A stretch of 64,000 nucleotides of DNA, taken from Flectonema sp. DT1601 (taxonomy: Eukaryota; Euglenozoa; Diplonemea; Diplonemida; Diplonemidae). Of this stretch, positions 44,645-54,314 are shown one piece after another. Location of the stretch: positions 868,001 through 932,000 of the forward strand of contig OZ025810.1 of NCBI GenBank assembly GCA_964019425.1, given 5' to 3'. Position 1 is the first letter of the stretch; each line of letters opens with the position of its first letter. Both the position numbers and the translations under genes were made by a program. The notes below the pieces were generated by a model that was not told where the DNA came from, ran no database searches, and worked only from the letters and a program-made list of their open reading frames with translations.

Positions 44645-46130
44645 ACTAGTGTGACCTTTCAGTTAGTATAGGTCGCAGTTGCAGCTCGCAGGTAAGGCAG
44701 CGAGCAATTAGTGTTCTTATTTCAAGCAGTACTTTTATTTTTTTGGTTTATTCTCTTGTTTTTTTTTTTTTTTTACCTTTCTTCTTCTTCTTCTTCTTCT
44801 TCTTCTTTTTTTTTTTTTTCAATCTTCCCTCAGTTTAAAAAAAAAAAAAAAAAAAAAAGAGAATTATTTAGTTCCCCTCATTACGGTAACATAACACCAC
44901 CATCCACTCCCGGCACAAAGTAAGTTACGAGAAAGGAAGAGACTTGGTCTCACGCAAGGGTGCCAGCACGCAGTGTGTGAGCAACGGGCCTCTCCTTTTT
45001 CACATAGAAGAAGCGGGAAAAACGAGAAGCTGAAGAAGGCAACACTAACCAGTTTTTAAACGAACGAAGAACGAACAAAAAAGAAGAAAAAAAAAAAAGG
45101 GGAGGGCATTTTCGAGAGGCCCCTATTAAAGGAATTCCGCTATCGAGACTTTCTCTCAGCCCGGAATATGTCAGTCGACCCAACGAAAAGTAAAAGCAAA
45201 AAGAAACGAAAAGCCTTCCCTCATCCGGACCCAAAACTTCTCAAATTTCTCTCTATTTTCCCCTTCTTTTATATAACTTAAGTTGACCCATCGGAGGTGC
45301 CCCATGTTGTTATTTCATGATCAAAAAGACTAGAGCACTACGACAAAAATAAAGCCAATGAGTTCAGGATTTGAAAAAAAAAAAAAAAAAAAAAAAAAAC
45401 AATATAATTTTTTTTAAAAAAAAATATAAAAAAAAATAAAAAAATAAAGTCTTACAAAAGACAAAACAAAAAAACAAAATATTTAAAAAAAAAATCGTAA
45501 AACGAGTAAAGAAAAACATATTTAAAAAAAAAAAAAAAAAAAACGGGCGTACATTTTGGGGTTTCTTTTCTCTTTTAATATCAATAGCCTACCGCTTCAC
45601 AGTGATTCCGCACATGAGATTTGGTCTTTCCTTCTCTCGAAATAAACAAGCACATGAATTACCTTCACTGTCCCCCCCTACTAGTTAGGCGGAGCAAAGG
45701 AGACTTACACATGAGCCGTTAAATCCCACACGTGTTTTTCTCTTTCCTCATCTGTGAGGAGCCGAAAAGGAAAAGTTGGGAGTGAAAACAACAACAAAAA
45801 AGAAATGAACGAAAAAAAAAGAGAAAAAAAAAAGGGTCAACTCCCTCCTACCACCTTTTCCCGCTCTTTTTGCGACTATTGACTGTGAGAAAAGAGTTGT
45901 TGTTTTTTTTTTTTTAAAACCGTTATTTTTCATTCTACATACAACAATTATAAAATGTCTTTTTTTAAAAGCGTCGGTAGATAATAGTGAACCCACCACT
46001 TCGATTAATTACATGTAACAAAGTCACCCTCCGATCTTTTTGTATTGTATTAAATCTCCCCAAGATAACACTCCAACTTAATTTAGACATTACTAGTAGT
46101 AACTAACAATTATTACTAATAATTTCTTTT
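44645..46130. other. 1.5-kb gene-free boundary between the gene block and the repeat region
   Basis: Contains a (CTT)n tract (~44780-44806), long A-runs (~45375-45540) and otherwise no recognisable exon on either strand. Similarity to a LINE begins at its right edge. Confidence 0.6.
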
Positions 46131-46148
46131 TATAAAGAATTTTATTAT

Positions 46149-47444
46149 TTGGTACAGAATCCCGAGCGAGAATTGATCACTCGTAAAGAGATCGGTCTCC
46201 TTGCAATGCCACATCCAACGCCTGGTTCCCGTTTTTATATCACAGGACCGAACCTCCATAGGCTCAGCTCTTCCGACATGTGTAAGATCCTAGCTGGTCA
46301 AGGTTGGGCAGTGGAAGAAGCAACACACCTCCGAAAGAAAGGTTCCAGAGGGTATTTTGTAGTGAAGTCCTTGGAGGAACCTAACATTACAACGTTTTTC
46401 ATCAATGCCATGGCCTACTCTCAATAAATAAAGAAGCCAAACGCGAGGTGCCTTCCCACTAGTAGCACTGATGAATTCCCTCCGTTCCCTTCCTCTCAGT
46501 CTGAAGCTACGGATGTTCCGATGGAGATTGACAGTACGGCAGACAATACCACCTCCACCTTGCCATCCGTAGCAGAGAACTCTGCAAACTTAACGTCCAA
46601 CAACTCTTCACAACAACAACTGACTGAGAAGGATGTTAGAATCCAAGACCTCCAGGATTACCAACAACAGATGCAGGCTCAGAACCTACACCTATCAGAG
46701 AAGATAACTGCCATGACGGATCAGATATCGGATCTACTGGAGAATCAAAAAGCCTCCCAGTTAGAGGCGTCATCCGGCAACGAGAGCAAAGAAGCCCGCA
46801 TTCAAACTCTCATTGAACAACAGAGTACAATGCAACAACAGAACGCTGTACTCACAGCTGAGGTCACAGGCCTCACAAATCAGACAACTGATTTACTGAA
46901 GAACCTTCAGGCAGCACAGAACACGTCGCTGACATCTGAGAAAGATGCCCACATTAGCAAGCTAATGGATCAACAAGAAAGGATGCAGCAGCAAGTCTCA
47001 GAGTTAATTAAGGACAATCAAAAGGTGCAGCTGAAGGCGACATCTCAGGCAGCGGAAAAGGACGCTCATATCGAAGAGCTACTTGAACGTCAGGGACAAA
47101 TGCAGCAACAAATCTCGGAGCTAATGGCCCGATTAGACTCGAATTATCAAAACTCAACATCTGTTCCAACTGCAGCACTGCAACAGAACTCGAATGTTCC
47201 AAGCGCCGATACATCACATCAGCAGTTGCCATGTATAGAAATATCTTCGGTGGAGATGAAAGCCCCTCCTAGGAAGTCCAACAACAATTCGATACTGTCA
47301 AGGTCCAGGTCAAAATCGTTGATTGGCCGCGAATCGGACATGGCAGCTCAGTTATTGGGATCCTTCTCCCCATACGGAGATAGATCTGAGACCCCAGGAA
47401 AATCCAGAGGGAGATCGCCTCGCCGAAACTTAAAATCGAAATAG
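46149..47444 (+). pseudogene. LINE ORF1-like protein, interrupted by one stop
   Basis: The frame runs from an RRM-like segment (RFYITGPNLHRLSSSDMC, GYFVVKS) across a TAA at 46425-46427 into a second part in the same frame. That part has four heptad-type repeats around MQQQxSEL (~46640-47140) and a basic Ser/Arg-rich end (SRGRSPRRNLKSK). A nucleic-acid-binding fold, coiled coil and basic tail are the usual layout of LINE ORF1 proteins, which bind element RNA. There is no ATG at the left end, consistent with 5' truncation. Confidence 0.75.
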
Positions 47445-47521
47445 CAACTACAAACCCATCAACAACCAAGCAAAGAGTACCATCTCTCTACTACTGTTAG
47501 ACGCCTCTTAATTCTATCTAA

Positions 47522-48448
47522 AACCCAGGTCCTTTGAGAGTTCTATCCTGGAACGTTAGATCACTATCCAATACTCGAGCAGCTTTGGAGTCAATAGTAT
47601 CCGCTACTAACCCTGATATTATTAATCTTCAAGAAACCTGGCTCAATAAAAACAGCTGTGACCTTCTTCACATGAACGGATACTCATCACTAAGAAGGGA
47701 CAGAGTTGTGGGCTCCAAATGTCGTGGTGGTTGTTTGCTCACCTACTTCAAAGACGGTCTGAAAATATCTCGCTTGCCGGAAACTGCTCCTGATTCCTCA
47801 GATATAGAAATTCTTAGTTATAATTTGGCATCAGCCATGGGGTCCATTACATTTAATAATGTATACATCCCTCCAGGTGTTACAAGCCTGCCGCAAACAT
47901 TCGATTTGGGCGATATGGCTTTCGGAGATTTCAATGCTCACCACGAGTCCTGGACAGATAAGGTAACTGTAAGATACGCTGGTAACGTAGTAAATAATTG
48001 GATTACTGACAACGGTTTGGAGATAACTCAACTCAGACCAACGATCCCCAGACACGGTACGACTCCAGATCTAATTCTACACTCCTCACAACACAAGTGC
48101 CTAAGCATCTGCCAATACGATCCAGAGACCCTTATGTCAGACCATACTCTTATACTAGCGGACTTCGACATCTCGGCTCTTGCGAATGAGAAAGGTACTC
48201 CTCCACACCGGAAATGGCTTTACAAGAGATTTTCTATCGAACACTGGAAGAATTCTTCTGAGAAGCTTGATATCCACACTGCCCGTCTCCTTAAGGTTAA
48301 ATCATTGAAGAAACTCTCATTGAACTTTACACAAACGATTATTAGAACAGCGATTGCAACTTTGCCAAATAAGTGGTGCAAACCTCGACGTGCAGCAGCG
48401 AAACGTCAGATGACCCCTCTCACTCCGGATCAAGTAGTTCATAGGTAG
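47522..48448 (+). pseudogene. LINE ORF2 N-terminal APE endonuclease
   Basis: The frame begins directly after a TAA with Asn-Pro-Gly-Pro, then LRVLSWNVRSLS. The apurinic-endonuclease motifs are all present: SWNVRS (Asn), NLQETWL (Glu), FGDFNAHHESW (Asp, Asn), TPDLIL (Asp) and MSDHTLI (Asp-His). The family nicks target DNA to prime reverse transcription. The frame stops at 48448, before the reverse transcriptase. NPGP at this place recalls the 2A peptide end reported for trypanosomatid LINEs. Confidence 0.85.
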
Positions 48449-48640
48449 CAGCGATAAGGGTTTTCTTGGACATACAGGAAACTGAGAGAACTTAGAGGTG
48501 ATAAAACGTCCCTTCCAAACCACAAGCCCCGCTGAAGTCGCTGTTGGAACGTTTTTTCCCCTCAAGTAACGATGTAGGCAGATCACAGTCCCCAATGGTA
48601 TCTTCCATCAACTATAAAACTGGAGTCCATTTCGAGCCCA

Positions 48641-48864
48641 ATGGACCTTTTAGACGACTTAGACTTAGGACCTGGAACACAACTGAATCGCGATGGAGGA
48701 ACAACCTTTCCCCTAACTGTGAATGGAAGGAAGGTGTCGACTCGTTCAGAATTTCGAAGCAGAGTGAGTAAGAAGGCTCTCACGATGACAACAGCCAAGC
48801 CTCTCAGGCGCGTGAGACAGGCGAGATATCTGGGTGTGTTGATCGACGACGGTCTCTCTAAATC
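48641..48864 (+). pseudogene. Remnant of the LINE reverse transcriptase C-terminal end
   Basis: The frame contains LTVNGRKVSTRSEF and ARYLGVLIDDGL, the typical stretch just after the RT palm in I-group LINEs. The RT core before it is missing, so an internal deletion separates this from the endonuclease. Confidence 0.7.
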
Positions 48865-49598
48865 ATGAGTGACGGATGGTAGCGCTGTTGCTTCTTGTAG
48901 CACTTGTTCCGGATGACGAGTACTGCCACGTTGCCACAGTGGTAATTGCCATCCTTGTCCTTGAAATACGAAGCATCAGTGTATACTCTGGCAACTGCCG
49001 GCGGGAGAGACTCCAACGAAGCGATGGCAAATTTGAGGTTGAGTCCCGAGTCCTGTGACTTTCTGAAATCTCTGTTAGGTATAATTGTTACGTTGGGTGG
49101 TGTTAACCACGGTACTTGGTAATGTTGTAAATACATCTGCGATCTGAGTCGGGGTGTTGGATAGCGTCTGGATGAACGCGAAGCTGAAGCTCCCCACGGA
49201 GTCTCCTCCTTATTGCCTTTGAAGAGACCCCATGTCGGTAGATTATCGTTGTATCGCTGGAATCGTTCATAGCACAGTGCTAGGGACTTAGTTAGATGTT
49301 GCTGAAACGGTAGAATATCTGACTCAACTGATACTGCTGAGGTCGACGCCGATTGGGAGCAGCCCGTTAGTCTCAACATGAGCTTCCTGTGGACCGTGCT
49401 TACATGTGCCCATGATTTCTCGCGGAGGAATGGGGCGTATGCAGCTAGGCCGTGGAATGCCCTAGCTAGTACCAAACCATTCACCAGTTGTCTCAGAGTT
49501 TCCGTCTTGATCCTGAAGGATGAGATCATCTTTAGAAGACCAATTCCACGCTTCAGTGTGCTTTGCATTTTGTGCCGAACAGCGCGCACTGATCTCAT
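48865..49598 (-). pseudogene. Inverted LINE segment: post-RT region and first RNase H motif
   Basis: The minus-strand frame begins MRSVRAVRHKMQSTLKRGIG and ends in ARVYTDASYF, the catalytic Asp motif of RNase H. Its N-terminal side would directly continue ARYLGVLIDDGLSKS on the + strand, and its end would continue the + strand frame after 49598. The boundaries carry ATGAG (48865-48869) and its complement CTCAT (49594-49598). Confidence 0.85.
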
Positions 49599-49870
49599 CT
49601 CGCTGAGTAGCCTGGCTAAAGGCTACCTTTGCCAATCCTCGCGTACTAACAGCGAGATATTTAAACTGATATCTTCTCTAAACCGTCCGATATCAATTCA
49701 ATTGGTACCCTCCCACTGTGGTGTGATGGGGAATGAATTGGCGGACAACCTAGCCTCCAAAGCGGCGGCTTCCGACCTGCCACTCACTGAGTTCGACTAC
49801 CGCATGGCCCAATGTTCTATAGTCAGCCAGGTGAGAAGGGAATGGCTCAGATCCCGCGGCACAATGCATG
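49599..49870 (+). pseudogene. LINE RNase H C-terminal part
   Basis: The + strand frame contains LVPSHCGVMGNELADNLAS, the His/Asp motif that closes an RNase H domain, followed by VRREWLRSRG. It is the continuation of the inverted piece. Confidence 0.85.
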
Positions 49871-50124
49871 TTCACTGCTTAGCTTTTTATTTTATTTTAG
49901 TGCACTTTTTTATAATAAACTCATATTCTAACTTTTTATTTTAACAGCGAAGATGATATTAACAGAATCCCCAGTGGCGTTAATCTTAATAGGTTGGGAC
50001 TAAATTGTGCAACAACAAAAAAAAAAGAAGTCTGTTTGAAGAAATATGTTTCACGCATTTGTTAATCTCATCATACTCCAAGCCATTCATCATCACATTT
50101 CGTAGGTTACACAGGAGAGTTAAA
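49871..50124. other. Junction between the LINE and the first LRR gene
   Basis: Contains a T-rich stretch ending TTTTAACAG (~49948), then a short open stretch reading DDINRIPSGVNLNRLG that may be another LINE scrap. TTTCGTAG about 20 bases before 50125 is a likely acceptor for the LRR gene leader. Confidence 0.4.
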
Positions 50125-51675
50125 ATGCAACTCTGGGTTACGTTCCCGGACACCGGATTTCCTGACGTTGTTTTCACAGCTTCTGGAGAGTCGCTCGTGA
50201 AGGATGCATTGCAGGTTGCAGCTGATGAGTGGGGTACCGATGCTGACTTTCTTGAGCTTTCTCTCGCTGGATCGCTGCTTCGAGGAGGTAATCGACTGGT
50301 GTCGTATGGAGTGGAGGACGGCTCGCTGTTGGATGCATCGGTGGTGCGCTTGTTTGGATTGGAATTTTTGACAGATTCTGCAAAGAGAGCGAAGGCATTC
50401 CTACGAGGAGAACGGGATCAGGACGGGTTTTTCTGCCTTGATACTCCCACATTCGCTGTGGATGGCTGTCTTCAGTTTAACAACAGTGGGTGGTTCTCGA
50501 ATGATGTTACGAACATCTCATTCAGCAACTCTGAACCCTCAGTCACGACCGTTTCAGATGATTTCTCAACTGAATTATGTGATGTTACAAATATCCGTCT
50601 GCCTGGTCTTCAATACGTCACAGTTGTTGGTGATTCTTTCCTCCAAGATTGCGAGTTACTGACATCCGTAGACTTATCAAGTCTCAGCAATGTTTCAGTA
50701 GTTGGAGAGGCTTTTCTAAGTTATTGTTCATCCCTCACATCTCTGGACTTATCAAGTCTCAGCAATATTTCAGTTGTTGGAGACCATTTTCTAACTAGTT
50801 GTTCATCCCTCACATCTCTGGACTTATCAAGTCTCAGCAATATTTCAGCTGTTGGAGACAGTTTTCTAGGTGGTTGTTCATCCCTCACATCTCTGGACTT
50901 ATCAAGTCTCAGCAATATTTCAGTTGTTGGAGACCATTTTCTATATAGTTGTTCATCCCTCACATCTCTGGACTTATCAAGTCTCAGCAATATTTCAGTT
51001 GTTGGAGACTATTTTCTATGTGATTGTTCATCCCTCACATCTCTGGACTTATCAAGTCTCAGCAATATTTCAGCTGTTGGAGACAGTTTTCTAGGTGGTT
51101 GTTCATCCCTCACATCTCTGGACTTATCAAGTCTCAGCAATATTTCGGTTGTTGGAGACGATTTTCTATGTGATTGTTCATCCCTCACATCTCTGGACTT
51201 ATCAAGTCTCAGCAATATTTCAGCTGTTGGAGACAGTTTTCTAGGTGGTTGTTCATCCCTCACATCTCTGGACTTATCAAGTCTCAGCAATATTTCAGTT
51301 GTTGGAAGCCATTTTCTAAGTAGTTGTTCATCCCTCACATCTGTGTACTTATCAAGTCTCAGTAATCTTTCAACTGCTGGATACTATTTTCTATATAATT
51401 GTTCATCCCTCACATCTCTGGACTTATCAAGTCTCAGCAATCTTTCAACTGTGGGAGGCTCTTTTCTAAGTAATTGTTCATCACTCACATCTCTGGACTT
51501 ATCAAGTCCCAACAATCTTTCAACTGTGGGAGACGATTTTCTAAATAATTGTTCATCACTTACTTCCTTGGATTTAACCCTCGTGAATGTGGAATCCGTT
51601 GGAAGTAATTTCCTAAAAGGTTGCTCATCCATTAAGAGAGACAAACTGCATACGAGCATAGCGAATTTGAAATGA
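50125..51675 (+). CDS. Ubiquitin-like domain plus 13-repeat LRR protein, paralogue 1
   Basis: The product is 516 aa. Residues 1-~80 look like a ubiquitin-like beta-grasp domain (MQLWVTFPDTGFPDVVF, then LSLAGSLLRGGNRLVSYGV). After a linker and two irregular units come 12 LRRs of 25 aa plus a final 24-aa unit (about 50650-51640), pattern LTSLDLSSLSNISVVGxxFLxxCSS. This is close to BspA/TpLRR-type repeats (LRR_5) of surface proteins in bacteria and Trichomonas. No signal peptide or membrane segment is seen. The repeats are nearly identical at DNA level except in four codons per unit (xx-FL-xx). The gene is followed by a LINE 3' stub and a TGTGTG/CACACA hairpin (51810-51827). A paralogue of equal length lies at 59452. 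Function unknown; recognition of variable ligands is inferred. Confidence 0.85.
   Translation: MQLWVTFPDTGFPDVVFTASGESLVKDALQVAADEWGTDADFLELSLAGSLLRGGNRLVSYGVEDGSLLDASVVRLFGLEFLTDSAKRAKAFLRGERDQDGFFCLDTPTFAVDGCLQFNNSGWFSNDVTNISFSNSEPSVTTVSDDFSTELCDVTNIRLPGLQYVTVVGDSFLQDCELLTSVDLSSLSNVSVVGEAFLSYCSSLTSLDLSSLSNISVVGDHFLTSCSSLTSLDLSSLSNISAVGDSFLGGCSSLTSLDLSSLSNISVVGDHFLYSCSSLTSLDLSSLSNISVVGDYFLCDCSSLTSLDLSSLSNISAVGDSFLGGCSSLTSLDLSSLSNISVVGDDFLCDCSSLTSLDLSSLSNISAVGDSFLGGCSSLTSLDLSSLSNISVVGSHFLSSCSSLTSVYLSSLSNLSTAGYYFLYNCSSLTSLDLSSLSNLSTVGGSFLSNCSSLTSLDLSSPNNLSTVGDDFLNNCSSLTSLDLTLVNVESVGSNFLKGCSSIKRDKLHTSIANLK
50653..51631 (+). repeat. 75-bp coding tandem repeats (LRR array 1)
   Basis: Thirteen in-frame units of 75 bp (last shorter). 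The block TCATCCCTCACATCTCTGGA and the TTATCAAGTCTCAGCAATAT block are almost invariant. Changes concentrate on the two codons before and the two codons after TTT-CTA. Confidence 0.93.
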
Positions 51676-52165
51676 CAGAAATCATAAATGTTGTTTTTAG
51701 TGTGTGTTGTTGATAGCGATATAATTGTTCCCCTGTGAGCGTTTCCTGGTTTTTGTTTCCTGGGCTTCGTAAATAAATAAATACTTGATGGTGTTTTCAG
51801 AAAAGAAGATGTGTGTTCGCTCACACACTCTTAACAAGTGTTTGTTAGTTGGAATTTAATATTTGATTGAATTGCAGTGTTCTTATTCCCTTGACTGGGT
51901 CATATTCTATCAGACAAATCCCTTTTCCCTTTCGCAGTATTACGGCATGACTGTTGGACTCCTCCCCATAGGGAAGTATCAGTGCTCGGTAAGAAATCTT
52001 CATTATGTTTTTACCGGATCGTCTCGTTATTTGGCATATCTTGTTAAGTCAAGGTTCAAGGTACCTTTTAACACATGCTTTGTTTCTCCAAATGGCAGTC
52101 ACTCATTTTGTCGTTTACGGTGAAGTGTTCCTTGAACAAATAAAAGAAAGTTCAAACTCGCATCC
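51676..52165. other. Downstream flank of LRR gene 1, shared with LRR gene 2
   Basis: Matches 61003-61490 closely at a constant offset of 9,327. It includes the LINE stub, a hairpin with 6-bp stem (51810-51815/51822-51827), and a TATTCCCTTGACTGGGTCA block also found at about 54219, 56480 and 61768. No gene seen. Confidence 0.6.
51711..51783 (+). mobile_element. LINE 3'-end stub with AAAT tail
   Basis: About 70 bases (TAGCGATATAATTGTT ... GGGCTTCGTAAATAAATAAATA) match the last bases of the LINE fragment ending near 55291. It is an extremely 5'-truncated insertion, 36 bases after the LRR stop codon. Confidence 0.75.
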
Positions 52166-52335
52166 CGAGGCTTAAGATCACGCCAAACTTATTACACAGT
52201 CTTTCGAGAGCAAAGCAAACGTAGTTAATTATCACTCGCAGCAAAGTATTGCGAGATGTGCTCCACTGGTAGTGTGCTACGAACCAGAAATAATTTATAT
52301 TTTATTTTTATTTTTTATGTCCTTTATTATTTTTG
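52166..52335 (+). repeat. 170-bp direct repeat, left copy
   Basis: Matches 53595-53764 at a constant offset of 1,429. It reads as the last ~20 codons of the ZZ-type protein (ending TVFREQSKRS-stop) and its 3' flank, so it is the tail of a further, otherwise lost copy of the OTU/ZZ unit. Confidence 0.85.
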
Positions 52336-53657
52336 AGTTTGAATGGATGATTTATCGGATGATTACTAGAATATTTAAAAAGCATCACATATCAACCGGC
52401 TACAAGGAATTTTGTGACGAATTCTATGAAGAATATCCTTTTGTCAATAAAAGATGCATCAATCTTTTCTACTGGATCCTTGAAGGCTTGAAGAAAGATT
52501 ATTACTACCCGACTAGTGAAAGAAACTATATAACGTACCCGTCCATCGAGAAAGATGAAATTGAAACCGACAGAACAGCTGTCTTAGTTCAAAATTTGTC
52601 ATCCCCTACCAATTCGGATGCCAAGGTGAATCTGGGACATTTGGACGAGTTGGTTTCTTATTTTACGTTTCGGGATATGAAAACTCTGCTAGAAACTATG
52701 GACTGGGACTTAACAATACCCTCGGTAAACACAGCAGGTAATTGTTTCTTTGAATCTATGGCACTAATAATTTGTCAAAATGGAGTCATAAACGCTGAAT
52801 GGGTACATCGTAGAGTTACACATCGTAGACTGACTTTAAAGAAGGAGCAATACCAAAGTTTTTGTAGACACCGATTATGAAAAATTCACAGAAGATGTAC
52901 TTGACAGTAATACATATACAGATCATGTGTATATTCAAGCTTTCTTAGATGAAATGGGTTGTTCTTTAATACTAATCACTATTAATAGCGTGCAGGAAAA
53001 AAGTTTACGATGGATTTCCCCAGCCAGTACAGAAGATACGTATTTTTGGTGTACGATTGGCGTTATGGCATACCATACTACTTCTGAGCGACTATATGCC
53101 AATCTTACCGAGAAGTCACGGAAAACAATGCACCGTATTTACTATGTCGCAATGGAATTATGAGGCTTTTATGAATTTAATAGTACCTGAATTAGCGAAA
53201 ATGCGTACTAATTTTGTCGACGGTGATACTCTTCTATCGAAAGCGGGTGCCACTATGAACCTTTTAACCTTCGACAACGTTAATTATGATGTTTACGAAC
53301 TGTTGCATTACTGGTACTTCGATGAGATCAAAATGAAAGCAGCTCCAACAATGTCAAGTTGCTCGGATTTAACCTCAGAAATGTCCAGCAAGACACAACC
53401 TGAAATTTGCGAAGGTAAGTAGTAATATGTACTGTAACATCTGTGACCGCAACATGCCACAAGCCACTCATAATCTTGCATTCCAATGTAGACAAAAAGA
53501 CTGTGATTATGATGTTTGTTTGAGTTGTTTGGGATTATTCATCTGCACTGCGTGTGGTGCCACGGAATCTCAGGACGGAAGACAATTTAATTTACGAGGC
53601 TTGAGATCACACCAAACTCATTGCACAGTCTTTCGAGAGCAAAGCAAACGTAGTTAA
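52272..53657 (+). pseudogene. Broken OTU-like protease plus ZZ-type zinc-finger gene
   Basis: Three overlapping frames cover one gene-like unit. The first holds a hydrophobic N-terminal helix and an OTU active-site-like box, NTAGNCFFESMALII (Cys present; the usual Asp before Gly is Ala). A frame change near a T5 run (~52858) leads to YIQAFLDEMGCSLILITIN, as in the middle of OTU folds, and a further frame change near 53150 continues to 53422. A last frame (53427-53657) has C-x2-C, C-x4-C-x4-C-x2-C and C-x2-C spacing with DCDYDVCLSC, like a ZZ finger. OTU proteases remove ubiquitin; ZZ fingers bind peptides. Two or more frame changes suggest a pseudogene, although sequencing errors or unseen introns could mimic this. 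Confidence 0.55.
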
Positions 53658-53764
53658 TTATCACTCGCAGCAAAGTATTGCGAGATGTGCTCCACTGGTA
53701 GTGTGCTACGAACCAGAAATAATTTATATTTTACTTTTATTTTTTATTTCCTTTATTATTTTTG
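53595..53764 (+). repeat. 170-bp direct repeat, right copy
   Basis: See the left copy at 52166-52335. This copy is the real 3' end of the ZZ frame plus flank. A shorter related block (AGTGTGCTACGAAC) recurs at about 55937 and 63486. Confidence 0.85.
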
Positions 53765-54045
53765 CAAAAATAGTTTTCTTTTTTTAGTTTTCCTTTAATA
53801 TTTATTTCCCTTTAAAGTGTCGAGGAAATTCTATTTTAAGCTGTAACGGGCTTCAGGGGATGGGGCGCTCAACCTGTAGTACGTGGCCCCCGAATCCCCA
53901 TATTGGACAGCACATATGGGATTTTTTATCGATACCAACTGTTTCTATTTCTTATATTGCAACCAGGTTTGGTCGAACCCTATTCTCGTTTTTGCCAGTT
54001 TCAAGTTGCTTTCCATTTAATATTAGTATCAAGTTACCCCCCCCA
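53765..54045. other. Spacer with a dispersed block
   Basis: Holds a block around 53846-53905 (GGGGCGCTCAACCTG, then TAGTACGTGG) also found, diverged, at about 56010-56060 and 63559-63609. No coding exon seen. Confidence 0.55.
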
Positions 54046-54314
54046 CCATCCTTAACACTCTTATATCAAGTGGGTCTTAACACGAATACTGATGGTCACA
54101 ACGTCCCTTCACGCCTGAGGGATTCTTTACGGTTGTGTGGTATCGAATGACTGATACCCCGTAAGCTTACCATGATGTAAAAGTGTTAGGATTTTCTAAA
54201 TAAAAATGAATAAAAAATATTCCCTTGACTGGGTCACATTCTATCAGACACCCAACCCCGTTTGGAATTCCCCACCCGCCCTTCCCCCGCCAGTGTCCGG
54301 TCGAATCGATACGG

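Larger units (their letters stand above)
46131..49870 (+). mobile_element. Non-LTR retrotransposon (LINE, I/ingi-like), 5'-truncated, internally deleted and inverted
   Basis: Pieces in order are: ORF1-like coiled-coil protein (no start codon, one in-frame stop); APE-type endonuclease of ORF2; a remnant of the end of the reverse transcriptase; a 734-bp inverted piece (48865-49598) covering the post-RT region and the first RNase H motif; and the last RNase H motif on the + strand. The reverse transcriptase core is missing. The domain order endonuclease, RT, RNase H and (in the fragments near 54.4 and 61.9 kb) a C-terminal CCHC finger fits the I/ingi group. The 3' end with its AAAT tail is absent here. 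The copy cannot be active. Confidence 0.9.

Noticed and set aside
48544-48903. Overlapping frames around the LINE RT remnant on the other strand
   Set aside because: Shadows of the RT C-terminal remnant; no LINE motif in those frames.
46131-49870. Element as an LTR retrotransposon
   Set aside because: No long terminal repeats, protease or integrase; an APE endonuclease, RNase H and AAAT-tailed relatives identify it as a LINE.
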